This document shows positions 6,184-14,844 of a stretch of DNA of 33,041 nt, in pieces. Location: positions 1-33,041 of the forward strand of contig CABUKD010000023.1 of assembly GCA_902492105.1 (NCBI GenBank). Reading direction: 5' to 3'. The notes beneath the pieces are model-generated. The model was given only the letters and a program-made list of their open reading frames with translations. It did no database searches and was not told the DNA's origin. The position numbers and the translations under genes were made by a program. Every line of letters starts with the position of its first letter. Positions within the stretch are counted from its first letter, which is position 1. The DNA is from an uncultured Clostridium sp. Lineage in GTDB: Bacteria > Bacillota > Clostridia > TANB77 > CAG-508.

Positions 6184-7137
6184 ATGGAATTTAAACATGA
6201 ACCTGTTTTATTAAAAGAGTGTATAGAAGGTTTAGCAATTAAACCAAGCGGAATTTATGTAGATGGCACTTTAGGTGGAGCAGGACATAGTTTAGAAATT
6301 GTAAAAAGATTAGACGAAACAGGTAGATTAATAGGAATCGACAAAGATCAAGAAGCATTAAAAGCAGCTTCCAAAAAATTAGCCAATTATCAAAACGTAA
6401 CCTATATTCATGGTAACCATGATGATATACAAACTATTTTAGAACAGCAAGAAATCCAAAAAGTAGATGGTATTTTGCTAGATTTAGGAGTCTCTTCTTA
6501 TCAATTAGACGAAAGAGCAAGAGGTTTTAGTTACTTAGGTGATAGTCTATTAGATATGAGAATGAATACTTCTAAAGGAATTACCGCGAAGGATGTTGTG
6601 AATACCTATTCAGAAGAAGAACTTAGTAAAATTCTTTGGGAATATGGAGAAGAAAAATTTAGCAGGCAGATAGCAAAAAATATCTGTAAAGCACGTATTA
6701 ATCAGGAAATTACTACTACAAAACAATTAGTAGAAATTATAGAAAATTCTATACCAAAAGCAAAACAAACTGGAGGACATCCAGCAAAACGATCTTTTCA
6801 AGCAATCCGAATTGAAGTAAATAACGAAATTAAACCATTATATCAAACCATTGTACAATGTGTACATTGCTTAAAAGAACAAGGAAGGCTTGTAGTACTT
6901 ACTTTTCATTCTTTAGAAGATAGAGCAGTAAAAAATGCTATGGTAGATTTAGAAGGAAAATGTACTTGTCCAAGTGACTTACCATATTGTGTTTGTGGTA
7001 ATGAATCTTGGGGAAAAATAATTAACAAAAAGCCAATTGTTGCAACTCCAGAAGAGCAAGAAAGAAATACAAGATCTAAAAGTGCAAAACTAAGAATTTT
7101 TGAAAGAAGAGAAAAGAAAGAAAATAATAAAAGATAA
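6184..7137 (+). CDS. rsmH: 16S rRNA (cytosine(1402)-N(4))-methyltransferase RsmH
   Basis: A 317-residue cytoplasmic methyltransferase that uses S-adenosylmethionine to methylate N4 of C1402 in the P-site of 16S rRNA. The N-terminus FKHEPVLLKECIEGL and the cofactor loop DGTLGGAGHS (residues 27-36) are diagnostic; further motifs are ILLDLGVSSYQLD, RGFSY, GGHPAKRSFQAIRIEVN and LTFHSLEDRAVK. Length matches the family. A weak AAAGG lies 7 bases before the ATG. It normally follows mraZ directly; here the repeat array and a stem-loop intervene, so its expression may be uncoupled from mraZ. The 118 bases after it are A/G-rich and without a clear signal. Confidence 0.96.
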   Translation: MEFKHEPVLLKECIEGLAIKPSGIYVDGTLGGAGHSLEIVKRLDETGRLIGIDKDQEALKAASKKLANYQNVTYIHGNHDDIQTILEQQEIQKVDGILLDLGVSSYQLDERARGFSYLGDSLLDMRMNTSKGITAKDVVNTYSEEELSKILWEYGEEKFSRQIAKNICKARINQEITTTKQLVEIIENSIPKAKQTGGHPAKRSFQAIRIEVNNEIKPLYQTIVQCVHCLKEQGRLVVLTFHSLEDRAVKNAMVDLEGKCTCPSDLPYCVCGNESWGKIINKKPIVATPEEQERNTRSKSAKLRIFERREKKENNKR

Positions 7138-7255
7138 AAATAAAGCAAGTAAAAAATAAGAAGCTAAAAAGAAATAAAAAAGAATAATAAATCAAAAGAA
7201 ACAAAAATTAACTAAAGAGATAGGCAAAAAACAAAGGAAAGAGAGGTGAAAACTT

Positions 7256-7768
7256 GTGGCATATCAACCGATGAAATATCAATATGAAACTAGTCCTAGA
7301 AAATTAAAACCAGAATACGAACCTAAAAAAAATCCTTATGCAAAAAAGAAGTCATCTACTTTAAAACAAAAAAAACAGAAGGTTCAAGAAAAAAAGCATA
7401 TCAAACCAAATGTTAAAGCAGTGTTATATGTTTTAATAGGTTTTACTATTTTATTTGCCATAAGTTATCGTAATTCTCTTATTACAGCTAGCTTTAATGA
7501 AACAGAAGATTTGAAAAAACAATTAGGCAGTTTACAAAAAGAAAATGCACAATTAGAAATTAATATTCAAAATAGCTTAAACTTAAGTAATATTGAAAAA
7601 TCCGCATCTAGTATGCTCGGAATGAAAAAACTAGATGAATCACAAAAAGTATATGTAAATCTTCCTAAAAAAGATTATGTAGAACCTGCAAGTGAACAAG
7701 TAGTAATCACAGAAGAAAAAACTTGGTATGAAAAATTATGGGACAATATTACCAATTGGTTGCAATAG
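7256..7768 (+). CDS. ftsL: Cell division protein FtsL
   Basis: A 170-residue single-pass membrane protein. A Lys-rich cytoplasmic tail (residues 1-53) is followed by a membrane segment at about 54-70 (KAVLYVLIGFTILFAIS), then a heptad-type coiled coil at about 82-115 (DLKKQLGSLQKENAQLE). SASSMLGM is the short conserved motif that ends the coiled coil in FtsL/DivIC proteins. FtsL joins DivIB and DivIC in the complex that activates FtsW and its transpeptidase. The GTG start has AGAGGTGA 6-7 bases upstream. Place in the cluster (after rsmH) supports the call, since sequence conservation is low. A hairpin after it appears to end the transcript before the pilin-like gene. Confidence 0.88.
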   Translation: MAYQPMKYQYETSPRKLKPEYEPKKNPYAKKKSSTLKQKKQKVQEKKHIKPNVKAVLYVLIGFTILFAISYRNSLITASFNETEDLKKQLGSLQKENAQLEINIQNSLNLSNIEKSASSMLGMKKLDESQKVYVNLPKKDYVEPASEQVVITEEKTWYEKLWDNITNWLQ

Positions 7769-7812
7769 AAAGACGAACTAAATTATCATAATATATTTAT
7801 CAATTATGTAAA

Positions 7813-7858
7813 AAGATTAAAAAGCAGAGAATAAATCTCGAAATTTAATCTTATTTTA
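7813..7858 (+). terminator. Probable terminator after ftsL
   Basis: AAGATTAAA (7813-7821) pairs with TTTAATCTT (7844-7852), and inner GAGA/TCTC (7827-7830/7836-7839) strengthens it. T-rich sequence follows. It would separate ftsL from the downstream division genes. Confidence 0.65.
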
Positions 7859-7897
7859 CTTTTTATACTAATTACTTCTATAAATTTCTCAAAAACC

Positions 7898-7926
7898 TTG
7901 CAATAAAAAACAACATATGGTAAAAT
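7898..7926 (+). promoter_or_regulatory. Promoter of the pilin-like gene
   Basis: TTGCAA (7898-7903), a 17-base spacer and TAAAAT (7921-7926) with an extended TGG just before it. It gives the inserted gene its own transcription inside the dcw cluster. Confidence 0.75.
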
Positions 7927-7960
7927 GGTTTTGTAAAGAAAATAGAAGGGAAATAGAAAA

Positions 7961-10696
7961 ATGAAAAGTACACAAGAAAAAAATAGTTTGAAAAATTATG
8001 TTGTTAATCAATCATGTCAAGGTATTACTTTACTGGCATTAGTAGTTACTATTGTGATTCTACTCATACTAGCTAGCATAACGATAAGTTTGTTATTAAC
8101 AGATACTGGGATTTTTGATATAACAAATCAAGCAAAAATAGAACACGAGATAGCGGTATTAAGAGATAGAATAGAAGTAATTAAAGTAGGGTGGGTAACA
8201 GATAACTTTATAGATCCACCAAATATTACTTTAGATGACTTTTGGAATAGACTAGTAGATAATAACATTATTAGAGATCCAAAAACAGATGTAACAAAGA
8301 TAGAAGAAGGACTATATGAATTAGATACAACAGAAGGATATTTAGTAGAGGTTTGGATAGACGATGATGACAACATTACAATTGGTGATATTACAGATAA
8401 AAACAAAGCAGTACCAAAAATTAGAAAAGTAGAAACCTCTACAACAACAAATAGTATTACCATTAAAGTAGATGTGGCAAGATTATATGATGGAAAATTA
8501 ACCTATTTATATAAATTAGAAGATGAAGAAGAATATATAAAATATAAACAAACTACAGAAACAACTGTTACTATTCCACAAGTATTAACTAATAAAATAT
8601 ATAATATTCAAATCATTGCAGAGAATAAAAATGGGAAAACTGTATTTGATACAAATGTGTTAACTGGTGAGTTACCAAATGGTACTATAAGACAGAAAGG
8701 AGAAACAATTTGGAAAGATGGTTTGGCAACTATTGAATTAGAAACAACAGAAACAGAATATCAAATTCAATACCAAATAGGAGGAATAACAGGAACATGG
8801 ATAGACTATACAGGACCAATTTCAGGTCTAAAACCTGGTGAAACAGTATATCCAGTTCTTACAGATGGGTTTAATTTAAGTGATGAAGCTAGTATTACCA
8901 TTATAGAAAAGACACCACCAGAAGTAACAATTACAAAAGGTAATATAGATACAAAAAGTATTAGCGTTAGTGTAACAAGTAAAGATTTAGAAAGCGGTAT
9001 GGACGAAAATCCAACTTATTACTATTATATTAAAAAATCGGAAGAACCATTATACCCAGAAGAACCAAGCTATCAAGGAACTAATACATATACATTCCAA
9101 AATTTAACCCAAGATACAAGTTATGATATTAAAGTTGCAGTAAAAGATAAAATGAATAATGAAGGGTCAGCTACAATAGAGGGAATTAAAACTGCAAAAG
9201 TAGATGATGCTACAGATGGATTAGAAACAGGAAGCATTACTGCAAGTGTATCATGGAGTAATGAAAGTGCAACTGTTACTTTAAGTACTAACACGAACTT
9301 AACAATAGAATGGCAAGTGGGATCTATTACAGAAGGTAATTGGACTCCAGGTACTAAGGTGACAGGATTAAAACATGGAAATGTAGTATTTGCACATTTA
9401 ACAGATGGATTTAACTATGGAAAAGAAGCTAGTATTACGGTATTAGACAATATTTCACCAAGTGCTACTATTACTTTGGACAAACAAAGTATTGATACAA
9501 ATACCAGTGTAAAGGCAAGAGTTGTTCACAGCGATGGACAAAGTGGAGTAGATACTAGAAACTGCAAATGGGCATTTAATCAAACTTCAACCTATATGGG
9601 AGTAAATGCAAGTTATAATGGTGGAAACTTTAGTTCAAATTCTAGTGATCTTACTTTAACAGCAGATAGCAAAGGTACCTATTATTTACATGTATTAACT
9701 GTAGATAAAGCAGGCAATAAAAAAGAAACAATTTCAAAACCAATCACAGTTAAACAATTAGTGACTAGTATTAAATTAAATAAGACAACTGCAAGCATAA
9801 AAACAGAAGAAAAATTAACATTAACAGCTACAATAACTCCTTCTACTGCTGAAAACAAGAACGTAACATGGAGTTCAAGTGATAGAACCATTGCAACTGT
9901 AGATACACAAGGTGTAGTTACTGGAGTAAAAGAAGGAAATGTAAGAATAACAGCAACAGCCCAAGATGGTAGTGGAGTATCAGCAACTTGTAGTGTAACA
10001 GTAAGCTATCCAACTGTGGATGAAAAATTAAAAGAAGGAAACTATGTTTACTACAAAGACAAAAATGGAAGTTCAAGATTATGTGTAGTATTATATAAAA
10101 ATTCAACATATGGAATACAAATTATAACAAGACAAAAAATAGGAACAGTTACATTAGGAAATACGAATTTTAACAATTCTAAAACATCATATAATAATGC
10201 TATAAGCACACTAAATTCAGCAGCAACATCTTATTTAAATACCAGTTTAGCTACTTCGGCAAGATGTGTAGGAACAAATCCATCCAGTCCTACATCTGAT
10301 TCACCAGGATACTATACTAGTAGTGCAGCATTTATGAAAGGACATAGTGGTTCTTTTAAAAATACAGATACAAATTATAATACAGACTACAACAAAATGA
10401 GTTCATTAGGAATTAAAGATTGTGACGGACCTATTTCTAGTGCTACTTATTGGTTAGCTTCACGTATTGTTAAACCTAATGGTAGTACATCTTGCTCATT
10501 TGAAATTCGTTGTACTGGAGCTTATGGAGCATCTTTAAGCAGTCAACAAATAGTTTTAATTAATAACAATACTACTAATAATACAAAAGGTTACTCTAAA
10601 ACATACGGTTTAAGACCAGTATTTAAATTAAAAACAAATGTTAAAGTAACAGGAGGAAAGGGAACATCTAGTTCACCATATACACTTGGAACTTAA
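7961..10696 (+). CDS. Pilin-like anchored Ig-repeat surface protein
   Basis: A 911-residue protein. Residues 1-21 form a basic leader ending in CQG, followed by ITLLALVVTIVILLILAS, a type IV pilin-like cleavage site and hydrophobic helix. The usual Glu at +5 of mature pilins is Ala. After a short acidic region (about 55-150) come FN3-like beta modules; GLATIELET (about 255) and ATVTLSTNTN (about 435) mark two related repeats. A Big_2 Ig-like domain lies at about 602-681 (TPSTAENKNVTWSSSD). The C-terminal domain (about 683-911) holds YWLASRIV, GLRPVFKLKTNV and the end motif GGKGTSSSPYTL. It probably sits at the cell surface or in a pilus-like fibre; the ligand is unknown. AAGGG precedes the ATG by about 10 bases. 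It has its own promoter and terminator between ftsL and spoVD, where no gene is normally found. Confidence 0.85.
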   Translation: MKSTQEKNSLKNYVVNQSCQGITLLALVVTIVILLILASITISLLLTDTGIFDITNQAKIEHEIAVLRDRIEVIKVGWVTDNFIDPPNITLDDFWNRLVDNNIIRDPKTDVTKIEEGLYELDTTEGYLVEVWIDDDDNITIGDITDKNKAVPKIRKVETSTTTNSITIKVDVARLYDGKLTYLYKLEDEEEYIKYKQTTETTVTIPQVLTNKIYNIQIIAENKNGKTVFDTNVLTGELPNGTIRQKGETIWKDGLATIELETTETEYQIQYQIGGITGTWIDYTGPISGLKPGETVYPVLTDGFNLSDEASITIIEKTPPEVTITKGNIDTKSISVSVTSKDLESGMDENPTYYYYIKKSEEPLYPEEPSYQGTNTYTFQNLTQDTSYDIKVAVKDKMNNEGSATIEGIKTAKVDDATDGLETGSITASVSWSNESATVTLSTNTNLTIEWQVGSITEGNWTPGTKVTGLKHGNVVFAHLTDGFNYGKEASITVLDNISPSATITLDKQSIDTNTSVKARVVHSDGQSGVDTRNCKWAFNQTSTYMGVNASYNGGNFSSNSSDLTLTADSKGTYYLHVLTVDKAGNKKETISKPITVKQLVTSIKLNKTTASIKTEEKLTLTATITPSTAENKNVTWSSSDRTIATVDTQGVVTGVKEGNVRITATAQDGSGVSATCSVTVSYPTVDEKLKEGNYVYYKDKNGSSRLCVVLYKNSTYGIQIITRQKIGTVTLGNTNFNNSKTSYNNAISTLNSAATSYLNTSLATSARCVGTNPSSPTSDSPGYYTSSAAFMKGHSGSFKNTDTNYNTDYNKMSSLGIKDCDGPISSATYWLASRIVKPNGSTSCSFEIRCTGAYGASLSSQQIVLINNNTTNNTKGYSKTYGLRPVFKLKTNVKVTGGKGTSSSPYTLGT

Positions 10697-10721
10697 TCTA
10701 TAGTTGTTGGATTAGAATATG

Positions 10722-10756
10722 AAAAAGACTAAAGTCGAAAGATTTTAGTCTTTTTT
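10722..10756 (+). terminator. Rho-independent terminator of the pilin-like gene
   Basis: A perfect 12-bp stem, AAAAAGACTAAA (10722-10733) with TTTAGTCTTTTT (10744-10755), ending in six T's. The A-rich left arm also suits termination on the other strand. Confidence 0.9.
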
Positions 10757-10809
10757 AATGAGAACTGAATAAAATAAATTAATAACAAGTTCAAAGGTAG
10801 GAAATAAGA

Positions 10810-12978
10810 ATGAACTCTTCTAACCAAAAATTTCGTGAAAATTTAAAAAAGAAACAATTACTAAAGTGGAAAAAAAAGAAAAAAGAGGAAGTAATGAATC
10901 CTCTAAAAGAACAAAAAAAGGCACAAAAGGAAATAAAGAAAAAATTTAAAACAGAATATAAAACAGAAAAAATAAAAATAAAAGAAAAAACAAGTGATGT
11001 TACAAGAAAAAAGAGAATGAAAAATGAAATGTTAATTTTATGGGCAGTTCTAGTAGCACTTATTATAAGAATTGGCTGGATTCAATTTGGAATGGGGGCA
11101 GAGCTTCAATCTATGGCTTATGTACAACAAACTTTAGATAGAAGCATTAATCCAAGAAGAGGAACAATTTATGATGCCACTGGTAAAACTATTTTAGCAG
11201 TAAGTAGTACAGTAGAAACCATTACAGTAAATCCAGTTAATATTAGCAAAGAAAATAAAGAAAAAGTAGCAACAGCTTTAAGCAATATTTTTGAATTAGA
11301 TTATGAAACCGTTTTAAAAAAGGTAAGTAAAAAAAGCTCTATAGAAACAATAGTAAAAAAAGTAGAAAAAGAAAAAGCGGATGAATTACGTATTTGGATG
11401 CAAGAAAATAACATTTCTACTGGAATTAATATAGATGAAGATACAAAAAGATACTATCCATATAATAATTTAGCATCACAAGTAATTGGGTTTTCTGGAA
11501 GTGATAACCAAGGATTAGATGGAATAGAAGCAGTTTATGATGATGAATTAAAAGGAGAACAAGGAAAAATACAAAAGCTAACAGATGCAACAGGTGGAGA
11601 CATACAAGGAACAGGAGAAAATTATGTACCTGCCATAGATGGAAATGATTTAGTATTAACTATAGATGCTACTATTCAAGGAATTGCAGAAAAATATTTA
11701 GAAGAAGCATGTATAGACAATGTTTGTACAGATGGAGGAAATATTATTGTAATGAACCCAAAAACTGGAGATATTTTGGCTATGGCAGGTTATCCAAACT
11801 ATAATTTAAATACACCATTTGAAGCTCCAACAGAAGAATTAAAAAAAGTTTGGGAAGGACTTTCAGAAACAGAAAGAAACAGACAAATGATGGCACTTTG
11901 GAGAAATAAAGCAGTAACAGATACATATGAGCCAGGTTCTACTTTTAAATTGGTAACAACCTCAGCAGCATTACAAGAAGGAATTACTACACCAGATAAA
12001 AAGGGAGAATTTACTTGTACTGGTGGAATAGAAGTTGCAGGAGTAAGAATTAAATGTTGGAGATATTATAGACCACACGGAGCAGAATCTTTAAGAGAAG
12101 CACTAATGAATTCTTGCAACCCAGTGTTTATAGGTTTAGGAGAAAAATTGGGAGTTCATACTTATTATCAATATTTAGAGAAATTTGGATTACTTAGCAA
12201 AACAGGAATTGATTTACCAGGAGAAGCAAGTAGCATTTTCTTAAAAGAAGATAAAGTAGGACCAGTAGAGCTTGCTACAATAGCTTTTGGCCAAAGGTTT
12301 GAAATTACACCAATTCAATTAGCAACAGTTGTTAGTACTATTGCAAATGGAGGAACAAAAATTACTCCTAGAGTAGTCAAACAAATTATAAATAGTCAAA
12401 CAGGAGAGATAACAGATATACCAGTTAAAACAGGAGAAAGAGTAATTGATGAAAAACATGCTGATGAAATATTAAGTATGATGGAAAGTGTAGTAGCAGA
12501 AGGAACCGGAAAAAACGCACAAGTACAAGGGTATAGAGTAGGTGGAAAAACAGGAACTTCAGAAGATGGAGTTAATACTAATAAATATGTTACTTCTTTT
12601 GTTGGAGTAGCTCCAATTTCAGATCCAGAAGTAGTTGTATTAGTTACTTTATATAATCCAACAGGTGAAGGAGGGCATCAAGGAGGTGGTGTAGGAGCAC
12701 CAGTAGGAGGGCAAGTTTTATCAGAAGTACTTCCATATTTAGAATTACAAAAGGATAATGTAAAAGAAGAAGATATAAAAAAACAAGTAGAAATACCAAA
12801 TGTAGAAGGTATGACTATTATAGAAGCAACAAAAATATTAAAAAATGTAAATTTAGATTTACAAATAGAAAACGAAAAAGAAGATATAGATAAGACAAAG
12901 GTAGTTGTAAAAGAACAATTGCCAAAACAAGGAATTCGTGTATATGAGGGTACGAAAATTATTTGTAAAATTCAATAA
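10810..12978 (+). CDS. Class B penicillin-binding protein, SpoVD/FtsI type
   Basis: A 722-residue membrane-anchored D,D-transpeptidase that cross-links septal or spore-cortex peptidoglycan, working with an SEDS polymerase such as FtsW. Order: a very Lys-rich cytoplasmic tail (1-73), one membrane helix (about 74-92), the PBP dimerisation region opening with PRRGTIYDATG (115-125), and the transpeptidase domain. Active-site motifs are complete: STFK with nucleophile Ser377, SCN at 435-437 and KTGT at 580-583. One PASTA domain (about 660-722, VEIPNVEGMTIIEATKIL) ends the protein. A single PASTA fits SpoVD better than PbpB, which usually has two, but Clostridia often have just one such enzyme in this cluster, so I leave the symbol open. 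TAGG lies about 8 bases before the ATG. Confidence 0.93.
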   Translation: MNSSNQKFRENLKKKQLLKWKKKKKEEVMNPLKEQKKAQKEIKKKFKTEYKTEKIKIKEKTSDVTRKKRMKNEMLILWAVLVALIIRIGWIQFGMGAELQSMAYVQQTLDRSINPRRGTIYDATGKTILAVSSTVETITVNPVNISKENKEKVATALSNIFELDYETVLKKVSKKSSIETIVKKVEKEKADELRIWMQENNISTGINIDEDTKRYYPYNNLASQVIGFSGSDNQGLDGIEAVYDDELKGEQGKIQKLTDATGGDIQGTGENYVPAIDGNDLVLTIDATIQGIAEKYLEEACIDNVCTDGGNIIVMNPKTGDILAMAGYPNYNLNTPFEAPTEELKKVWEGLSETERNRQMMALWRNKAVTDTYEPGSTFKLVTTSAALQEGITTPDKKGEFTCTGGIEVAGVRIKCWRYYRPHGAESLREALMNSCNPVFIGLGEKLGVHTYYQYLEKFGLLSKTGIDLPGEASSIFLKEDKVGPVELATIAFGQRFEITPIQLATVVSTIANGGTKITPRVVKQIINSQTGEITDIPVKTGERVIDEKHADEILSMMESVVAEGTGKNAQVQGYRVGGKTGTSEDGVNTNKYVTSFVGVAPISDPEVVVLVTLYNPTGEGGHQGGGVGAPVGGQVLSEVLPYLELQKDNVKEEDIKKQVEIPNVEGMTIIEATKILKNVNLDLQIENEKEDIDKTKVVVKEQLPKQGIRVYEGTKIICKIQ

Positions 12979-13237
12979 AACTTATAAGTTATAACTATAT
13001 GTTAATATAATATATTTTCTTTTCTTTATAAGCTCATCTCATAGGCTTGTTTATGGCACACTTTCTTTTTCATAACTACAATGTTCTAAATAACTACTAT
13101 ACAAATGTTCCTCGATTATAAAAAATGCGAAAATATATTATATTAACACTAGATATAAACTATAAATAATAGAAATAATATAAATCAATTCGTCAAGTGA
13201 AAATATAAATCAATTTATAGAAATAATAATAAAAAGG
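12979..13237. other. AT-rich spacer with a direct repeat
   Basis: The 323-base gap before murE holds no ORF I would support. Near its end AATATAAATCAATT occurs twice (13177-13190 and 13202-13215, 25 bases apart), flanked by TAGAAATAATA at 13170-13180 and 13218-13228. The repeats lie just upstream of the murE promoter and could be binding sites; AT-rich chance is also possible. Confidence 0.5.
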
Positions 13238-13266
13238 TATACAAAAAAATAATTTCGTTATATAAT
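13238..13266 (+). promoter_or_regulatory. Probable murE promoter
   Basis: TATACA (13238-13243, 4 of 6 to consensus) and a perfect TATAAT (13261-13266) are 17 bases apart. The ribosome binding site follows 23 bases later. Confidence 0.6.
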
Positions 13267-13301
13267 GTACACGGAAAAATAGATAAAATAAGGAGAAGTT
13301 T

Positions 13302-14771
13302 ATGGAACTAAAAAATATTTTATCAGGATTAGAAGGCTTAAAAGCCAAAGGAAACTTAGATATTTCTATTTCCAAAATTGAAAGTAATTCAAGTAAAGTG
13401 CAAAAAGATGATATGTTTATTGCAATAGATGGTTTTGAACAAGATGGACATCAATATATTAAGGAAGCTATTAAAAATGGGGCAAAAGTAATTATGGCCC
13501 AAGAAGATAAAATTACAAAAGAAATAGTATCTAGTATACCACAAGATGTTACTTTAATTTTAGTGCCTAATACAAGACATTCAATAGCTATTTGTGCGTG
13601 CAATTATTATCAAAATCCTTCTAAAAAATTAAAATTAATAGGTGTAACAGGTACAAAAGGAAAAACTACTACTACTTTTATGATAAAATCTTTGTTAGAA
13701 AAACAAGGATTAAAGGTTGGACTAATAGGTACCATTTGCACTTATATAGGAGAAAATAAGCTATCAGATAATAGTAGAACTACACCAGAAGCCATAGAAC
13801 TACAAGAAATTTTAAGCAAAATGGTAGAGGAAAAATGTGATGTAGCTGTTATGGAAGTATCTTCTCAAAGTTTAAAATTAGGTAGAGTAGATGGATGTGA
13901 TTTTGATATAGGTGTTTTTACAAACTTTTCAAAAGATCATATTAGTAGTAAAGAACACCCTAATATGGAAGATTATTTTGCATCAAAAGTAAAATTATTT
14001 GAAATGTGTAAATATGGTTTTATAAATTCAGATGATGTATATGCTAACAAATTACCAAAATTAGTGCCTAGTTGCGAATTTAGAACCTATGGAATAGATA
14101 ACCCTGCTAATTTGCTAGCAAAAGATATTACAGTTACTAATACTTATGTGGATTTTAAAGTAAAATTGGGAGATAGAAACCAAAGAGTTAAAACAGGTAT
14201 TCCAGGAAGATTTAGTGTATATAACTCTTTGGCTGCTATTAGTGTAGCTCTAAAACTTGGTGTTAGTAGCGAAAATATAGAAGAAACATTATTAAATATT
14301 CGAGTTCCTGGAAGAAGCGAATTAGTGGATAATAACAAAGAATTAACAATTATGATAGACTATGCACATAGCCCAGAAAGTTTAGAAAATATTTTATCAA
14401 CAGTAAAAAAATACACACAAGGAAAATTAATTTGTGTATTTGGCTGTGGAGGAGATAGGGACAATGGAAAAAGACCTATTATGGGAGAAATTGCAGGAAA
14501 AATAGCAGATTATACAATTATTACTTCAGATAATCCAAGGTCAGAAGATCCAGAAGAAATTACAAAACAAATAGAAAAAGGAATAAAACAAACCAAAGGC
14601 AAATATGAAGTAATAGTAGATAGAAAACAAGCAATTGCAAAAGCTTTAAAAATGGCACATAAACATGATATTGTAGTTATTGCAGGAAAAGGACATGAAC
14701 TTACCCAAGAAATAAATGGTAAAAAATATCCTTTTGATGAAAGAAAAATAGTTCAGGACATTTTAAAATAA
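13302..14771 (+). CDS. murE: UDP-MurNAc-tripeptide synthetase MurE (DAP-type)
   Basis: A 489-residue cytoplasmic Mur ligase that adds the third stem-peptide residue to UDP-MurNAc-L-Ala-D-Glu using ATP. The ATP-binding loop is GVTGTKGKTT at 114-123; the family motifs NSRTTPEA, EVSSQSL, FTNFSKDH and MIDYAHSPESL follow. DNPR at 410-413 within TSDNPRSEDPEEI is the signature that selects meso-diaminopimelate rather than lysine, which tells the peptidoglycan type. AAGGAG lies 6 bases before the ATG. It has its own promoter after a 323-base gap. murF, its usual partner in the pathway and often its next neighbour, is missing; mraY follows 73 bases downstream. Confidence 0.96.
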   Translation: MELKNILSGLEGLKAKGNLDISISKIESNSSKVQKDDMFIAIDGFEQDGHQYIKEAIKNGAKVIMAQEDKITKEIVSSIPQDVTLILVPNTRHSIAICACNYYQNPSKKLKLIGVTGTKGKTTTTFMIKSLLEKQGLKVGLIGTICTYIGENKLSDNSRTTPEAIELQEILSKMVEEKCDVAVMEVSSQSLKLGRVDGCDFDIGVFTNFSKDHISSKEHPNMEDYFASKVKLFEMCKYGFINSDDVYANKLPKLVPSCEFRTYGIDNPANLLAKDITVTNTYVDFKVKLGDRNQRVKTGIPGRFSVYNSLAAISVALKLGVSSENIEETLLNIRVPGRSELVDNNKELTIMIDYAHSPESLENILSTVKKYTQGKLICVFGCGGDRDNGKRPIMGEIAGKIADYTIITSDNPRSEDPEEITKQIEKGIKQTKGKYEVIVDRKQAIAKALKMAHKHDIVVIAGKGHELTQEINGKKYPFDERKIVQDILK

Positions 14772-14844
14772 ATATTCTGTAAAAATAAATAAAGAACTTG
14801 TCAATGAAACATAGAAAATATAAAAAATACACAGGAGGAAATGT

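Noticed and set aside
6007..6198. Minus-strand ORF of 63 codons
   Set aside because: A by-product of the A-rich repeat array read backwards, giving a Phe/Leu-rich product without a ribosome binding site.
8128..8463. Minus-strand ORF of 111 codons
   Set aside because: Lies wholly inside the pilin-like gene on the other strand and has a low-complexity product.
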